In this document: positions 1 through 5,458 of the stretch, piece by piece
How the letters are laid out: each line of letters opens with the position of its first letter
Position numbering within the stretch: position 1 is the first letter of the stretch
NCBI GenBank assembly: GCA_013329495.1
Contig: DUKC01000159.1
Span: 3,498 to 10,049 of the forward strand
Length of the DNA: 6,552 bases
Reading direction: 5' to 3'
Source: Thermoplasmata archaeon
GTDB taxonomy: Archaea; Thermoplasmatota; E2; UBA9212
Position numbers and translations under genes: made by a program
Notes under the pieces: generated by a model
The model's input: only the letters and a program-made list of their open reading frames with translations
Database searches by the model: none
What the model was told of the DNA's origin: nothing

Positions 1-96
1 TTTATAAGGTGGGTTATACTAAAGCTAAAATCGGGAAGGTGTCAAAGGCCCTCTGCGAGCATTGTAAATATATGAAGGCACACTCTATAAAAAAGG
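1..96. other. Upstream flank, no gene assigned
   Basis: Two forward frames are open from the left edge: one reaches a TGA at 73-75, the other runs on into tiaS as an out-of-phase reading. Neither gives a peptide I recognise, so I cannot tell whether 1-75 is the tail of a neighbouring gene. TTTATAA at 1-7 resembles a TATA box, but no start codon sits at a suitable distance for a convincing gene. The AT-rich part from about 61 onward probably belongs to the tiaS promoter. Confidence 0.3.
65..73 (+). promoter_or_regulatory. Probable TATA box of tiaS
   Basis: TAAATATAT is centred about 28 bases before the ATG at 97. Archaeal TATA boxes usually lie about 26-27 bases before the transcript start, so the mRNA would begin almost at the start codon and be leaderless or nearly so. 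This agrees with the lack of a spaced Shine-Dalgarno site: GGATGA at 95-100 overlaps the first ATG. A second TATA-like run, CTATAAAAAA at 84-93, is too close to the ATG to serve this start. Confidence 0.45.
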
Positions 97-1455
97 ATGA
101 AGATGTGGATAGGAATAGACGATACAGATTCAATCAATGGTGGTTGCACCACATATTTGGTAGCAGAGCTGATCAAGGAATTAAAAGAATACGGCGTTGT
201 TGGATATCCTAGGTTAGTCAGGCTCAACCCCACTCTTCCTTGGAAGACCCGAGGCAATGGTGCGGTAGCCATCCAGTTTGGAAGGAAAGATAAGGTTGAG
301 AGAGAAAGCAAGTTTCCGATAGCTTTCCTTGACGGAAACCTAATCTTCGGGTTTGCAGTTGGGAAATGCGAAGAAGAAAAAGCAGACGAGTCTATTATCA
401 AAAAAGTTTCGAAGATTGTGGAAAGGTTGGCCTGGTTTAAAGATCCAAAAACGAATCCAGGGTTCGTAGTATTCAACAAACCGCTCTCTAACGATTTTTA
501 TTGGGGTGCCGTGAGGGGGGTGTTAAGTCAAAAGGAAGCAAAAAAAGAAATTGAAAGAAGAAAGGGTTTTTATCGAGGGTATAAAAACGAAAGGGGACTG
601 ATTGGAGCCACAGCAGCTGTAAGCTGGGAAGGAAAGGATTTCACCTTTGAGTTAATTGCGTATAGGGATCCAGAGTTTTTTGGAAAATCAAGGGGCATTG
701 ATGATGAATCTGTGAAGAAATTGGATAGAGAGTGCCCGCACACATTTGATAATTGGGATTGGAAAAACGATCATAACCGGATAAAGCCCAACTCGAAAGG
801 ACCTGTGTATTATGGAATAAGAGGCGAAGACCCCTCTGAATTAATGAGGGGAAAGGAGCTTGTAAAAAGCGAACCCGTTCATGAATGGGTCATATTTAAA
901 ACAAACCAGGCGACCGATGATCATCTGGCAAGAAAGCAGATAGCTGGAGTAAAACCTTATGAATCAGCAATAATCGAGGGAAAAGTTTGTAAGGCTCCTG
1001 TGACTATCAAGGGAGGACATGTGATATTCGTGTTAGAAGATAAAACGGGAGTCATTGATTGTGCCGCTTATGAACCCACCAAAGAATTTAGATCGGTTGT
1101 TCGTGAGCTAAAGGTTGGAGATCTGATCGAGTGTTACGGGAGTGTGAGGAAAGAACGAGAAAGGTTAACCCTGAATCTTGAAAAGATAAAAATATTAAAA
1201 CTTGTGAAGGTCAAAGCAAAAACAGAAAATCCTCTGTGTCCAAGGTGCAAAATACACATGCATTCTGTCGGAAAGGGTGGCGGCTATCGCTGCAGGCGTT
1301 GTAGAGCCAAAGCGAGTCAGAAGGAGGCAGTTTTTAAAGAGATACCAAGAAAAATAAATCTCGGATTCTACGAGGTTCCTGTCTGTGCGAGGAGGCACCT
1401 TGCCAAGCCTCTAAAAAGAATGAAATACCCAACCTTCTTCACCTCTAATTTTTGA
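97..1455 (+). CDS. tiaS: tRNA(Ile2) 2-agmatinylcytidine synthetase TiaS
   Basis: TiaS uses ATP to attach agmatine to C34 of the CAU anticodon of tRNA-Ile2, forming agmatidine so that the tRNA reads AUA as isoleucine; it acts in the cytosol and is characteristic of archaea. At 452 residues it is slightly longer than typical family members and looks complete. Visible features: the N-terminal GIDDTDS motif with conserved Asp8, Asp9 and Asp11; the PWKTRGNGA block at 48-56; family blocks at 184-190 (FELIAYR), 217-221 (FDNWD) and 239-243 (YGIRG); an OB-fold at about 288-370 for tRNA binding; a zinc ribbon with Cys381, Cys384, Cys399 and Cys402; and a C-terminal ARRHLAKPL block at 431-439. The start could be ATG 97 or ATG 103, since many homologues begin MxxGIDDTDS; I keep 97 because of the TATA distance. 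It appears monocistronic. Confidence 0.96.
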   Translation: MKMWIGIDDTDSINGGCTTYLVAELIKELKEYGVVGYPRLVRLNPTLPWKTRGNGAVAIQFGRKDKVERESKFPIAFLDGNLIFGFAVGKCEEEKADESIIKKVSKIVERLAWFKDPKTNPGFVVFNKPLSNDFYWGAVRGVLSQKEAKKEIERRKGFYRGYKNERGLIGATAAVSWEGKDFTFELIAYRDPEFFGKSRGIDDESVKKLDRECPHTFDNWDWKNDHNRIKPNSKGPVYYGIRGEDPSELMRGKELVKSEPVHEWVIFKTNQATDDHLARKQIAGVKPYESAIIEGKVCKAPVTIKGGHVIFVLEDKTGVIDCAAYEPTKEFRSVVRELKVGDLIECYGSVRKERERLTLNLEKIKILKLVKVKAKTENPLCPRCKIHMHSVGKGGGYRCRRCRAKASQKEAVFKEIPRKINLGFYEVPVCARRHLAKPLKRMKYPTFFTSNF

Positions 1456-1569
1456 TTTTAAACAATTCTAACAATTCCCAACTCCTGGCAAGGCAAGCAC
1501 TGGATTTTTTTATAGGGAATCTTATCTCTGATGGTTTTTGCATCCCCCCCTCAGTTTTCACTCCTTTTA

Positions 1570-1611
1570 TTTATTGATGTGCATATTCGATCCGTCCTAT
1601 CCATCAATAAA
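1570..1611. repeat. 10-base perfect inverted repeat, 22-base loop
   Basis: TTTATTGATG at 1570-1579 is the exact reverse complement of CATCAATAAA at 1602-1611, separated by 22 bases. The repeat could form a stem-loop in RNA from either strand, act as a terminator-like structure after tiaS, or be a remnant of a small mobile element. It is not followed by a long T tract on the plus strand, which argues against a simple terminator. I see no flanking target duplication. Confidence 0.5.
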
Positions 1612-1758
1612 AATTTGTAGGAACTCTTCCGCATTGACGGTTGCTTTATCAAAGTCATAGTTACTATTTAAAAACATTTTTTGGGTTCAATATCTTGGTA
1701 TAATCTCACTCGACAAAGTAATTATTTGCCCATTCTCGCACATTTTTAGATTGTTTTT

Positions 1759-1798
1759 CTGCGAAACAGGTTGTGAGAAGTGGAATTTCTTTTCGCGG
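1759..1798 (+). repeat. Possible stem-loop upstream of PHP gene
   Basis: CTGCGAAA at 1759-1766 can pair with TTTCGCGG at 1791-1798, giving eight base pairs including one G-T wobble. Inside the 24-base loop, AGAA and TTCT can form a short second stem. The element lies about 100 bases before the PHP start and probably upstream of its most likely transcript start, so it may be DNA-level structure, a small RNA or chance. Confidence 0.25.
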
Positions 1799-1819
1799 TC
1801 TTTAGAGACACCGTATCAA

Positions 1820-1851
1820 ACAAACATTTGTATGTATAATACATATTTTAC
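1820..1851 (+). promoter_or_regulatory. Palindromic TATA region before PHP gene
   Basis: TATGTATAATACATA at 1831-1845 is a perfect 7-1-7 palindrome containing TATAATA. Immediately left, ACAAA-CA-TTTGT at 1820-1831 is a second perfect inverted repeat sharing base 1831. A TATA box centred near 1838 would start transcription near 1864, just before the short ORF at 1867. A palindrome laid over the TATA box is a typical layout for a repressor that blocks TBP binding, but AT-rich sequence forms palindromes easily, so the operator idea is inference. Confidence 0.4.
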
Positions 1852-1866
1852 GGAGATAAAGCACAT

Positions 1867-1902
1867 ATGGCAAAGACTTTGTTTATAACTCGGAATTTAT
1901 GA
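1867..1902 (+). CDS. Possible 11-codon leader ORF (MAKTLFITRNL)
   Basis: ATG 1867-1869 opens an 11-codon frame ending at TGA 1900-1902, which overlaps the PHP start codon (1899-1901) as ATGA. GGAG at 1852-1855 lies 11 bases upstream, a slightly long but usable ribosome-site spacing, whereas the PHP start has no Shine-Dalgarno of its own. If transcription starts near 1864 this is also the first AUG in the message. It may be a leader peptide giving translational coupling to the PHP gene. The peptide matches nothing I know, and so short an ORF can arise by chance. Confidence 0.25.
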   Translation: MAKTLFITRNL

Positions 1903-3083
1903 TGATCAATAAAAAGGTCAAAACAAAATGGATTTTTTGTGTGTCATTAATTGGCGTTCTGTTTGCAACCGCATTAAGCAATGGCGGGCAGGCTCAGGTT
2001 GCATATGCTGGAGGTCAAGACATACCTCCCGGAGTCAACTTCTATATTGAAAAGCAAAAGTTGCTTGGAGGAATGAACCTCTATTTCGGGAACCTTCACA
2101 GCCATACAGCTTGTTCTGATGGGGAGGGCACTCCTGAACAAGCATTTGCTTGGGCTCGTGATGTTATAAGATTTGACTTTTATGCGATAACAGATCACGC
2201 TGAGCAGCTGAGCTCAAAGGAATGGGAAGAAATAGGAAAACAAGCAGATAAGTTTAACACAAATGGTAGGTTCGTTGCGATAAGGGGCTTTGAATGGAGT
2301 CATCCATATGAAGGCCACTCGTGTGTGTGGAACACCAGAAAATACATAAGTGCATGGGGCGAAGAAACTGCAGACACGTACAGTAAGCCCACTCTGGGGC
2401 TGTTTTACAGGTGGATTGATGATAAAGATGCTGTAGCCCAGTTTAACCACCCTGGCAGACCAAAAGGTATTTTTCGCAATCTACATTTTGAGTCAGATGT
2501 AGCAGACAACATCATAGCGATTGAAACCGGTAATAAGGGCACTGGGAACAATGACGGATCTTATTACAGGTGGTATCCAATTGCTCTAGACAAAGGGTGG
2601 AAGGTAGCCCCCACGAACAATCTTGACAATCACAAACTCGTCGCAAATCCTCACCGTACTGTGGCGATCGCTCCACTGCTAAATAGGGATGCAATACTTG
2701 ACGCAATGAAGGAGCGAAGGGCCTATAGCACAGATGATGGCAACATGGAAGTGATCTTCAAGTCAGGCGACTGTTGGATGGGCTCCACTCTTAGAGTGCC
2801 AAGTCCCACGATAAATTTTGATGTGGTAGTTGAAGACGATGAACCCATCGTTAAGCTAGAGATCCTGACAAACGGGGGGAAGGTAGTTGCAGAAAAGAAC
2901 ACAGAGGCAAATCAGGTTGTTTGGAAACCCAGCGTTGAGTCGTCAAGCGGAACCTACTTCTTTCTAAGGGTATTTGAACGAAATGACCGTCACGATGATG
3001 ATAATCCCACAGCTGACATGCAAATAGCTGTTACCGCACCAATATGGAACCCCTACGGATCACAGCACTTGTACTGGTCATAA
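1899..3083 (+). CDS. Secreted PHP-domain metallohydrolase (CehA/McbA-like)
   Basis: This 394-residue protein is probably a metal-dependent hydrolase acting outside the cytoplasmic membrane; its substrate cannot be told from sequence. Residues 1-37 form a Sec signal peptide: a lysine-rich start, a hydrophobic core at about 11-26, and AYA|G for cleavage after Ala37. The PHP domain runs from about 60 to 280, with metal-ligand candidates in HSH (67-69), SDG (73-75), TDH (98-100), FEW (131-133), FNHPG (182-186) and LDNH (242-245). Residues 283-394 look like the beta-sandwich tail common in this family, ending in TAPIW (379-383). There is no lipobox cysteine or C-terminal anchor, so it is probably released or loosely held at the surface. 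A second ATG follows directly at 1902. It stands alone between a long intergenic region and a convergent gene. Family sure, substrate unknown. Confidence 0.87.
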   Translation: MMINKKVKTKWIFCVSLIGVLFATALSNGGQAQVAYAGGQDIPPGVNFYIEKQKLLGGMNLYFGNLHSHTACSDGEGTPEQAFAWARDVIRFDFYAITDHAEQLSSKEWEEIGKQADKFNTNGRFVAIRGFEWSHPYEGHSCVWNTRKYISAWGEETADTYSKPTLGLFYRWIDDKDAVAQFNHPGRPKGIFRNLHFESDVADNIIAIETGNKGTGNNDGSYYRWYPIALDKGWKVAPTNNLDNHKLVANPHRTVAIAPLLNRDAILDAMKERRAYSTDDGNMEVIFKSGDCWMGSTLRVPSPTINFDVVVEDDEPIVKLEILTNGGKVVAEKNTEANQVVWKPSVESSSGTYFFLRVFERNDRHDDDNPTADMQIAVTAPIWNPYGSQHLYWS

Positions 3084-3085
3084 GC

Positions 3086-3098
3086 TTTTTCTATTTTC
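3086..3098 (+). terminator. T-rich terminator of PHP gene
   Basis: TTTTTCTATTTTC begins three bases after the PHP stop codon. Archaeal RNA polymerase terminates at T-rich tracts without needing a strong hairpin. The tract fills almost the whole 13-base gap and touches the stop codon of the convergent ksgA gene. No matching T tract is seen for the minus-strand transcript, so ksgA transcripts may run into the antisense of the PHP gene. Confidence 0.5.
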
Positions 3099-3876
3099 AA
3101 AGGTTATAAGCTGTAATCCTATTAGCCAGATCTCCGATCTGTTCTGGCGAGATTTCTCCAGGTCTCTCTTCTTTAAAGGGCAGAGGATCTATCAACTCGT
3201 CGATTTTTTCTTTGCTTCGACTAATTTCCTTCCATCTATTCTTAAGGATACTCCTCAGCTTCTTTCTCCTTTGGCTAAAAATTATGTTTACAAGCCTGAA
3301 AAACATTTTCTCATCAGAAATCTTCATTGGTGGTTGGGTTCTAGGAACCAATCTCACTATCACAGAGTCAACTTTTGGTTTCGGCCTGAAAGCATTCCTT
3401 GATACACGTTTAAGCAGTTCGCACTTGGCATAGTAATAGAGAGTCACCGACAGCCTCCCATAATTTTTTCCCCCAGACTTTGCCGCCATCCGCTCTGCAA
3501 ACTCCTCCTGATACATCAACACTCCAAGCTGAAATTTTGCTTCCAAGAGCTTGAAGGTGAGAGGAGAGGCAATGTAATAAGGGGGATTAGACACAATTTT
3601 GTTATAATTAAGCAGACCAAGATCCAGCTCTAGAGCATCCCTGTGGATAACCCTCACATTTGGCAATTTCAGCTGCCTCAGGAGTTCCACCAATCTGACA
3701 TCCTTTTCGATGGCTATAACCTCCTCCGCTTCTTTTGATAACAGCCTGGTAAGCATTCCATAGCCGGGGCCTATTTCCAGCACCCTGTCCCCTGGATTAA
3801 TCTGTGCGTATTTTACCTGAAGCTCTGCGATGTTTTTGTCCACCAAGAAGTTTTGTCCTATGGAAGGATGCCTCAT
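3097..3876 (-). CDS. ksgA: 16S rRNA adenine dimethyltransferase (KsgA/Dim1)
   Basis: KsgA transfers methyl groups from S-adenosylmethionine to two adjacent adenines in the 3'-terminal helix of 16S rRNA late in small-subunit assembly. At 259 residues it is the normal length. Motifs: GQNFL (7-11); SAM-binding EIGPGYG (34-40); IEKD (56-59) with the ribose-contacting acid; DAL (80-82); catalytic NPPY (97-100); PKPKVDS (165-171); and the RNA-binding QRRKKLRSIL block (202-211). ATG 3876 is the only sensible start because an in-frame TGA directly precedes it. A GGAGG lies 17 bases upstream, too far for normal use, while a TATA box at 3903-3912 predicts a near-leaderless mRNA. It follows the rpl21e-rpo4-DUF655 set, a common archaeal order, and converges on the PHP gene. 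Confidence 0.97.
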   Translation of the reverse strand: MRHPSIGQNFLVDKNIAELQVKYAQINPGDRVLEIGPGYGMLTRLLSKEAEEVIAIEKDVRLVELLRQLKLPNVRVIHRDALELDLGLLNYNKIVSNPPYYIASPLTFKLLEAKFQLGVLMYQEEFAERMAAKSGGKNYGRLSVTLYYYAKCELLKRVSRNAFRPKPKVDSVIVRLVPRTQPPMKISDEKMFFRLVNIIFSQRRKKLRSILKNRWKEISRSKEKIDELIDPLPFKEERPGEISPEQIGDLANRITAYNL

Positions 3877-3890
3877 TCAATCACTTGCTT

Positions 3891-3912
3891 AATCCTCCTC
3901 TCTTTTTTTATA
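3891..3912 (-). promoter_or_regulatory. TATA box and displaced Shine-Dalgarno of ksgA
   Basis: On the minus strand TATAAAAAAA occupies 3912-3903. Its centre near 3908 predicts a start near 3881, about five bases before the ksgA ATG. GAGGAGGATT at 3900-3891 matches the ribosome site of the DUF655 gene but sits 17 bases from the ATG. It is 9 bases from a GTG at 3884 that opens a three-codon frame (GTG ATT GAA TGA) overlapping the ksgA start as ATGA. A message from this TATA box would lack the GGAGG; read-through from DUF655 would include it. ksgA may therefore be started in two ways. Confidence 0.5.
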
Positions 3913-3974
3913 GTTATTGGGTAGTTCTTTCACAAACTGGCAACGAACGTGATCACTCTCAAAGCCAACAAAAC

Positions 3975-4520
3975 CTATTTGATGAAAATGCGATACCTCT
4001 GATGAGGATCAGACAGTTCTGTTTCAATTCTGTCTGCGATCAGTTTTTCTGGTTTTGAGATGAGCGGAACTCTTTCCCTAAGATCTTCGAAATCCTTGAA
4101 TCGTGCTTTTTTCCTTTCTTCCAGCACCTGACCCATTGTCTTTTTCCCTAAGCCCGGCAAGAGCTCAAGGGAATGGAATCTCGTCGAGATTGGGGGAGCC
4201 TCATTAAAAAAGTTAATGAACCTCCGTTCATACTTCTTTACAATATCCAGTATGATGTATGGAATTTCGCTGTGCGCAGCACCCGTGAGCTTGTCATAAC
4301 TTATTTTTCCTTTAATCTTTGAAATTTTATCTCTTTTTGACTGATCTTTGCCAACCCAGACCTTCTCCCCAATTGAAATTTTTGCATCCTGTTTGGGAAT
4401 CAACTCCAACAGCGTAAACCACTTTTCACCGATCCCATACACTGTGGGTTGTCTTCGATGGTGAGGCCAGTCCAGTCTTCCCTCTGACAAATAATCAATC
4501 ACATAAACCCAATCTTCCAT
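3975..4520 (-). CDS. DUF655 family protein with helix-hairpin-helix
   Basis: This 181-residue protein belongs to an archaeal conserved family (DUF655) with no settled function; its constant place beside ribosomal, RNA polymerase and ksgA genes and its helix-hairpin-helix suggest nucleic-acid binding. The N-terminal half (about 25-78) looks beta-rich and OB-like, with charged patches. The C-terminal half holds the HhH signature LPGLGKKT at 121-128, then EERKKARFKDFEDLRERV at 134-151, the family's most conserved part. A good ribosome site, GAGGAGG (4537-4531), lies 10 bases before ATG 4520, and the gap to the rpo4 stop is 19 bases, so it should be cotranscribed with rpo4. The 3' end carries two overlapping inverted repeats (3998-4036). 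Confidence 0.9.
   Translation of the reverse strand: MEDWVYVIDYLSEGRLDWPHHRRQPTVYGIGEKWFTLLELIPKQDAKISIGEKVWVGKDQSKRDKISKIKGKISYDKLTGAAHSEIPYIILDIVKKYERRFINFFNEAPPISTRFHSLELLPGLGKKTMGQVLEERKKARFKDFEDLRERVPLISKPEKLIADRIETELSDPHQRYRIFIK
3998..4036 (-). repeat. Two competing hairpins at the DUF655 3' end
   Basis: TCTGAT-GAGG-ATCAGA (3998-4013) is a perfect six-base stem with a four-base loop. CAGACAG (4010-4016) and CTGTCTG (4030-4036) form a perfect seven-base stem around 13 bases. They share 4010-4013, so in the minus-strand mRNA only one can form at a time. They lie in the last codons of DUF655, about 120-160 bases before the ksgA ATG. The pairing is seen in the sequence; a role in ksgA expression is speculative. 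Confidence 0.3.
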
Positions 4521-4539
4521 CTGTCAAAATCCTCCTCTT

Positions 4540-4869
4540 CTATTCCAAATAGCCACCAACTATTTTCAGAACCTGCTTGATCTGGTCTTCCTTTAGTGTC
4601 ACTCTGACTTTCGCAAAAATTAACTTAACATCCTCCTCATGTGTTGGCAGAAGGTCTGCTATCTTAAGGGCGGAAGACTCCTCAATCCCTTCAATTTTGA
4701 GCAGATCCTCAATCAGCTTCTTCGTTTTTTCAAGCGAGAGTTTGGCAAACTTTTCCGCATGCTGCAGGGCTTGCTTCTGCGGTTCATTGAGTTCTTCCCT
4801 GCTCTTTCTCGCTTTGTTTAAAAGATGCTTTACTTCTGAAAGTGATAATAACCTAATCTTTTCTGTCAT
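4540..4869 (-). CDS. rpo4: DNA-directed RNA polymerase subunit Rpo4 (RpoF)
   Basis: Rpo4 pairs with Rpo7 to make the stalk of archaeal RNA polymerase, homologous to eukaryotic Rpb4/Rpb7; the stalk aids open-complex formation and binds emerging RNA. The 109-residue length is usual. The family pattern is clear: an N-terminal LSLSEV segment that would pack on Rpo7, a long charged helix (about 12-60) and the HRDC-like helical tail with ALKIADLLPTHEEDVKLI (67-84) and an ending of the QVLKIVGGYLE type. ATG 4869 is 17 bases from the rpl21e stop; only a weak AAGG (4877-4874) sits four bases upstream, so translation may depend on coupling to rpl21e. The antisense frames across this gene are shadows. 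Confidence 0.94.
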   Translation of the reverse strand: MTEKIRLLSLSEVKHLLNKARKSREELNEPQKQALQHAEKFAKLSLEKTKKLIEDLLKIEGIEESSALKIADLLPTHEEDVKLIFAKVRVTLKEDQIKQVLKIVGGYLE

Positions 4870-4886
4870 TTTGCCTTAATTTTACC

Positions 4887-5180
4887 CTACCCAATTGGTT
4901 TTAAATGTTCAGGTCTTATTATTATCTCTTTCTCCTTTCTGCCTGTCTTAATTTTTAGGAGATAAGCTTCGCCTTGCTTTCCAACAATTTCCCCGGTTAA
5001 GCCCTGAAACTTTCGATGAGGAATACCTCCATGTATTGAAGGATTTATAGCTATCGCTACCTTCTGACGATCTGCAAACTTCTGTAAGGATTTGGTGACA
5101 GGCGGCATGCTCGGTTCACTCACGCTCTTTCTCATGACATGCCTGCTCTTTGCTCGTATCCCTCTGGATCTTCTTACCAT
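4887..5180 (-). CDS. rpl21e: Large-subunit ribosomal protein L21e
   Basis: L21e is a small basic protein of the archaeal/eukaryotic large ribosomal subunit that contacts 5S and 23S rRNA. The 97 residues match the family size. The basic start (MVRRSRGIRAKSRH) leads into a small SH3-like beta barrel with the typical INPSIHGGIPHRKFQGLTG block (45-63), then the conserved RPEHLKP end (89-95). AGAGGAGG (5196-5189) lies eight bases before ATG 5180, the best-placed ribosome site here. It is the first gene of the minus-strand cluster, so its promoter in 5200-5280 should drive rpl21e, rpo4 and DUF655 and perhaps ksgA. Confidence 0.96.
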   Translation of the reverse strand: MVRRSRGIRAKSRHVMRKSVSEPSMPPVTKSLQKFADRQKVAIAINPSIHGGIPHRKFQGLTGEIVGKQGEAYLLKIKTGRKEKEIIIRPEHLKPIG

Positions 5181-5209
5181 CTCTTTGTCCTCCTCTGATT
5201 ATTTCCCCA

Positions 5210-5243
5210 ATTTTTATGCTCGGCTTCCTTTTACAGGAAAAGG
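5210..5243 (-). promoter_or_regulatory. Promoter candidates for the rpl21e cluster
   Basis: Two TATA-like boxes are seen on the minus strand. TGTAAAAG (5235-5228) predicts a start near 5205 and a leader of about 25 bases that includes the ribosome site. ATAAAAAT (5217-5210) would start near 5187 and cut off the ribosome site, so it is less likely. CCTTTT (5227-5232) and AAAAGG (5238-5243) form an inverted repeat around the upstream box. More A/T-rich candidates lie at 5255-5281. Confidence 0.4.
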
Positions 5244-5318
5244 CTACCTATGGTGCATACTTTTATTTGCGTTTAATATACAGCATTACCTTCTTTAATC
5301 TTTTCCTGTCTTCCTAAC

Positions 5319-5397
5319 TCTCTATCGTCTATCTCTCTTTTAAACATTATCCTCTCATTCAAAGAGGATTGCATCACTTTTGGCTTTCTCTATCGTC
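5319..5397. repeat. Direct repeats flanking a palindrome before HMGS
   Basis: TCTCTATCGTC occurs at 5319-5329 and again at 5387-5397. Midway lies ATCCTCT (5349-5355) and its exact complement AGAGGAT (5363-5369) with a seven-base spacer. The midpoint of the direct repeats (5358) and the centre of the palindrome (5359) nearly coincide. The region is between the divergent rpl21e and HMG-CoA synthase promoters, so it could bind a regulator. It is pyrimidine-rich, which raises the odds of chance repeats. Confidence 0.4.
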
Positions 5398-5423
5398 AAA
5401 TGCCGAAATTTTCAATAGCAAAG

Positions 5424-5458
5424 TTTTAAAGCTCGATACAAAATTACTAACGAGTGAT
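5424..5458 (+). promoter_or_regulatory. TATA box and ribosome site of HMG-CoA synthase
   Basis: TTTTAAAG at 5424-5431, centred near 5427, predicts a transcript start near 5454, about eight bases before ATG 5462. GAGTGAT at 5452-5458 resembles the archaeal GGTGAT ribosome site but is only three bases from the ATG. Together they support 5462 and a very short leader. Confidence 0.45.

Larger units (their letters stand above)
1456..1898. other. 443-base intergenic region with inverted repeats
   Basis: No frame on either strand gives a recognisable protein and stop codons are frequent. T-rich runs just after tiaS (1449-1459 and 1504-1511) may end its transcript. The stretch holds a 10-base inverted repeat (1570-1611), a possible stem-loop (1759-1798), a smaller one (CGGT/ACCG, 1796-1813) and a palindromic TATA region (1820-1851). 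CTATTTAAAAACA near 1663-1675 is another TATA-like run on the plus strand, with no coding sequence behind it before the PHP gene. I see no tRNA cloverleaf and no convincing C/D-box sRNA. It could hold the PHP promoter plus an unrecognised small RNA. Confidence 0.6.

Noticed and set aside
9..212. 67-residue plus-strand frame with a CEHC sequence
   Set aside because: Starts at GTG, runs out of phase into the well-supported tiaS gene and has no recognisable domain; the two cysteines alone do not make a zinc site.
42..479. 145-residue minus-strand frame over the start of tiaS
   Set aside because: It lies antisense to the conserved tiaS N-terminal domain, has no family resemblance and no ribosome site.
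1560..1625. C/D-box sRNA on the minus strand (TTGATGG and CTGA about 58 bases apart)
   Set aside because: The C box differs from RTGATGA at two positions and no internal D'/C' pair is present.
1685..1720. tRNA-like T loop (GGGTTCAATATC)
   Set aside because: The stem does not pair and no D arm, anticodon arm or acceptor stem is found upstream.
1882..1888. TTTATAA as the PHP promoter
   Set aside because: It lies only 11 bases before the ATG, so transcription would start within the coding region and remove the signal peptide start.
3804..4058. 84-residue plus-strand frame across the ksgA-DUF655 gap
   Set aside because: Overlaps both minus-strand genes, no domain, no ribosome site.
4577..4879. 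100-residue plus-strand frame over rpo4
   Set aside because: Antisense shadow of a clear Rpo4 gene, rich in Ser/Phe as expected for the complement of lysine/glutamate helices.
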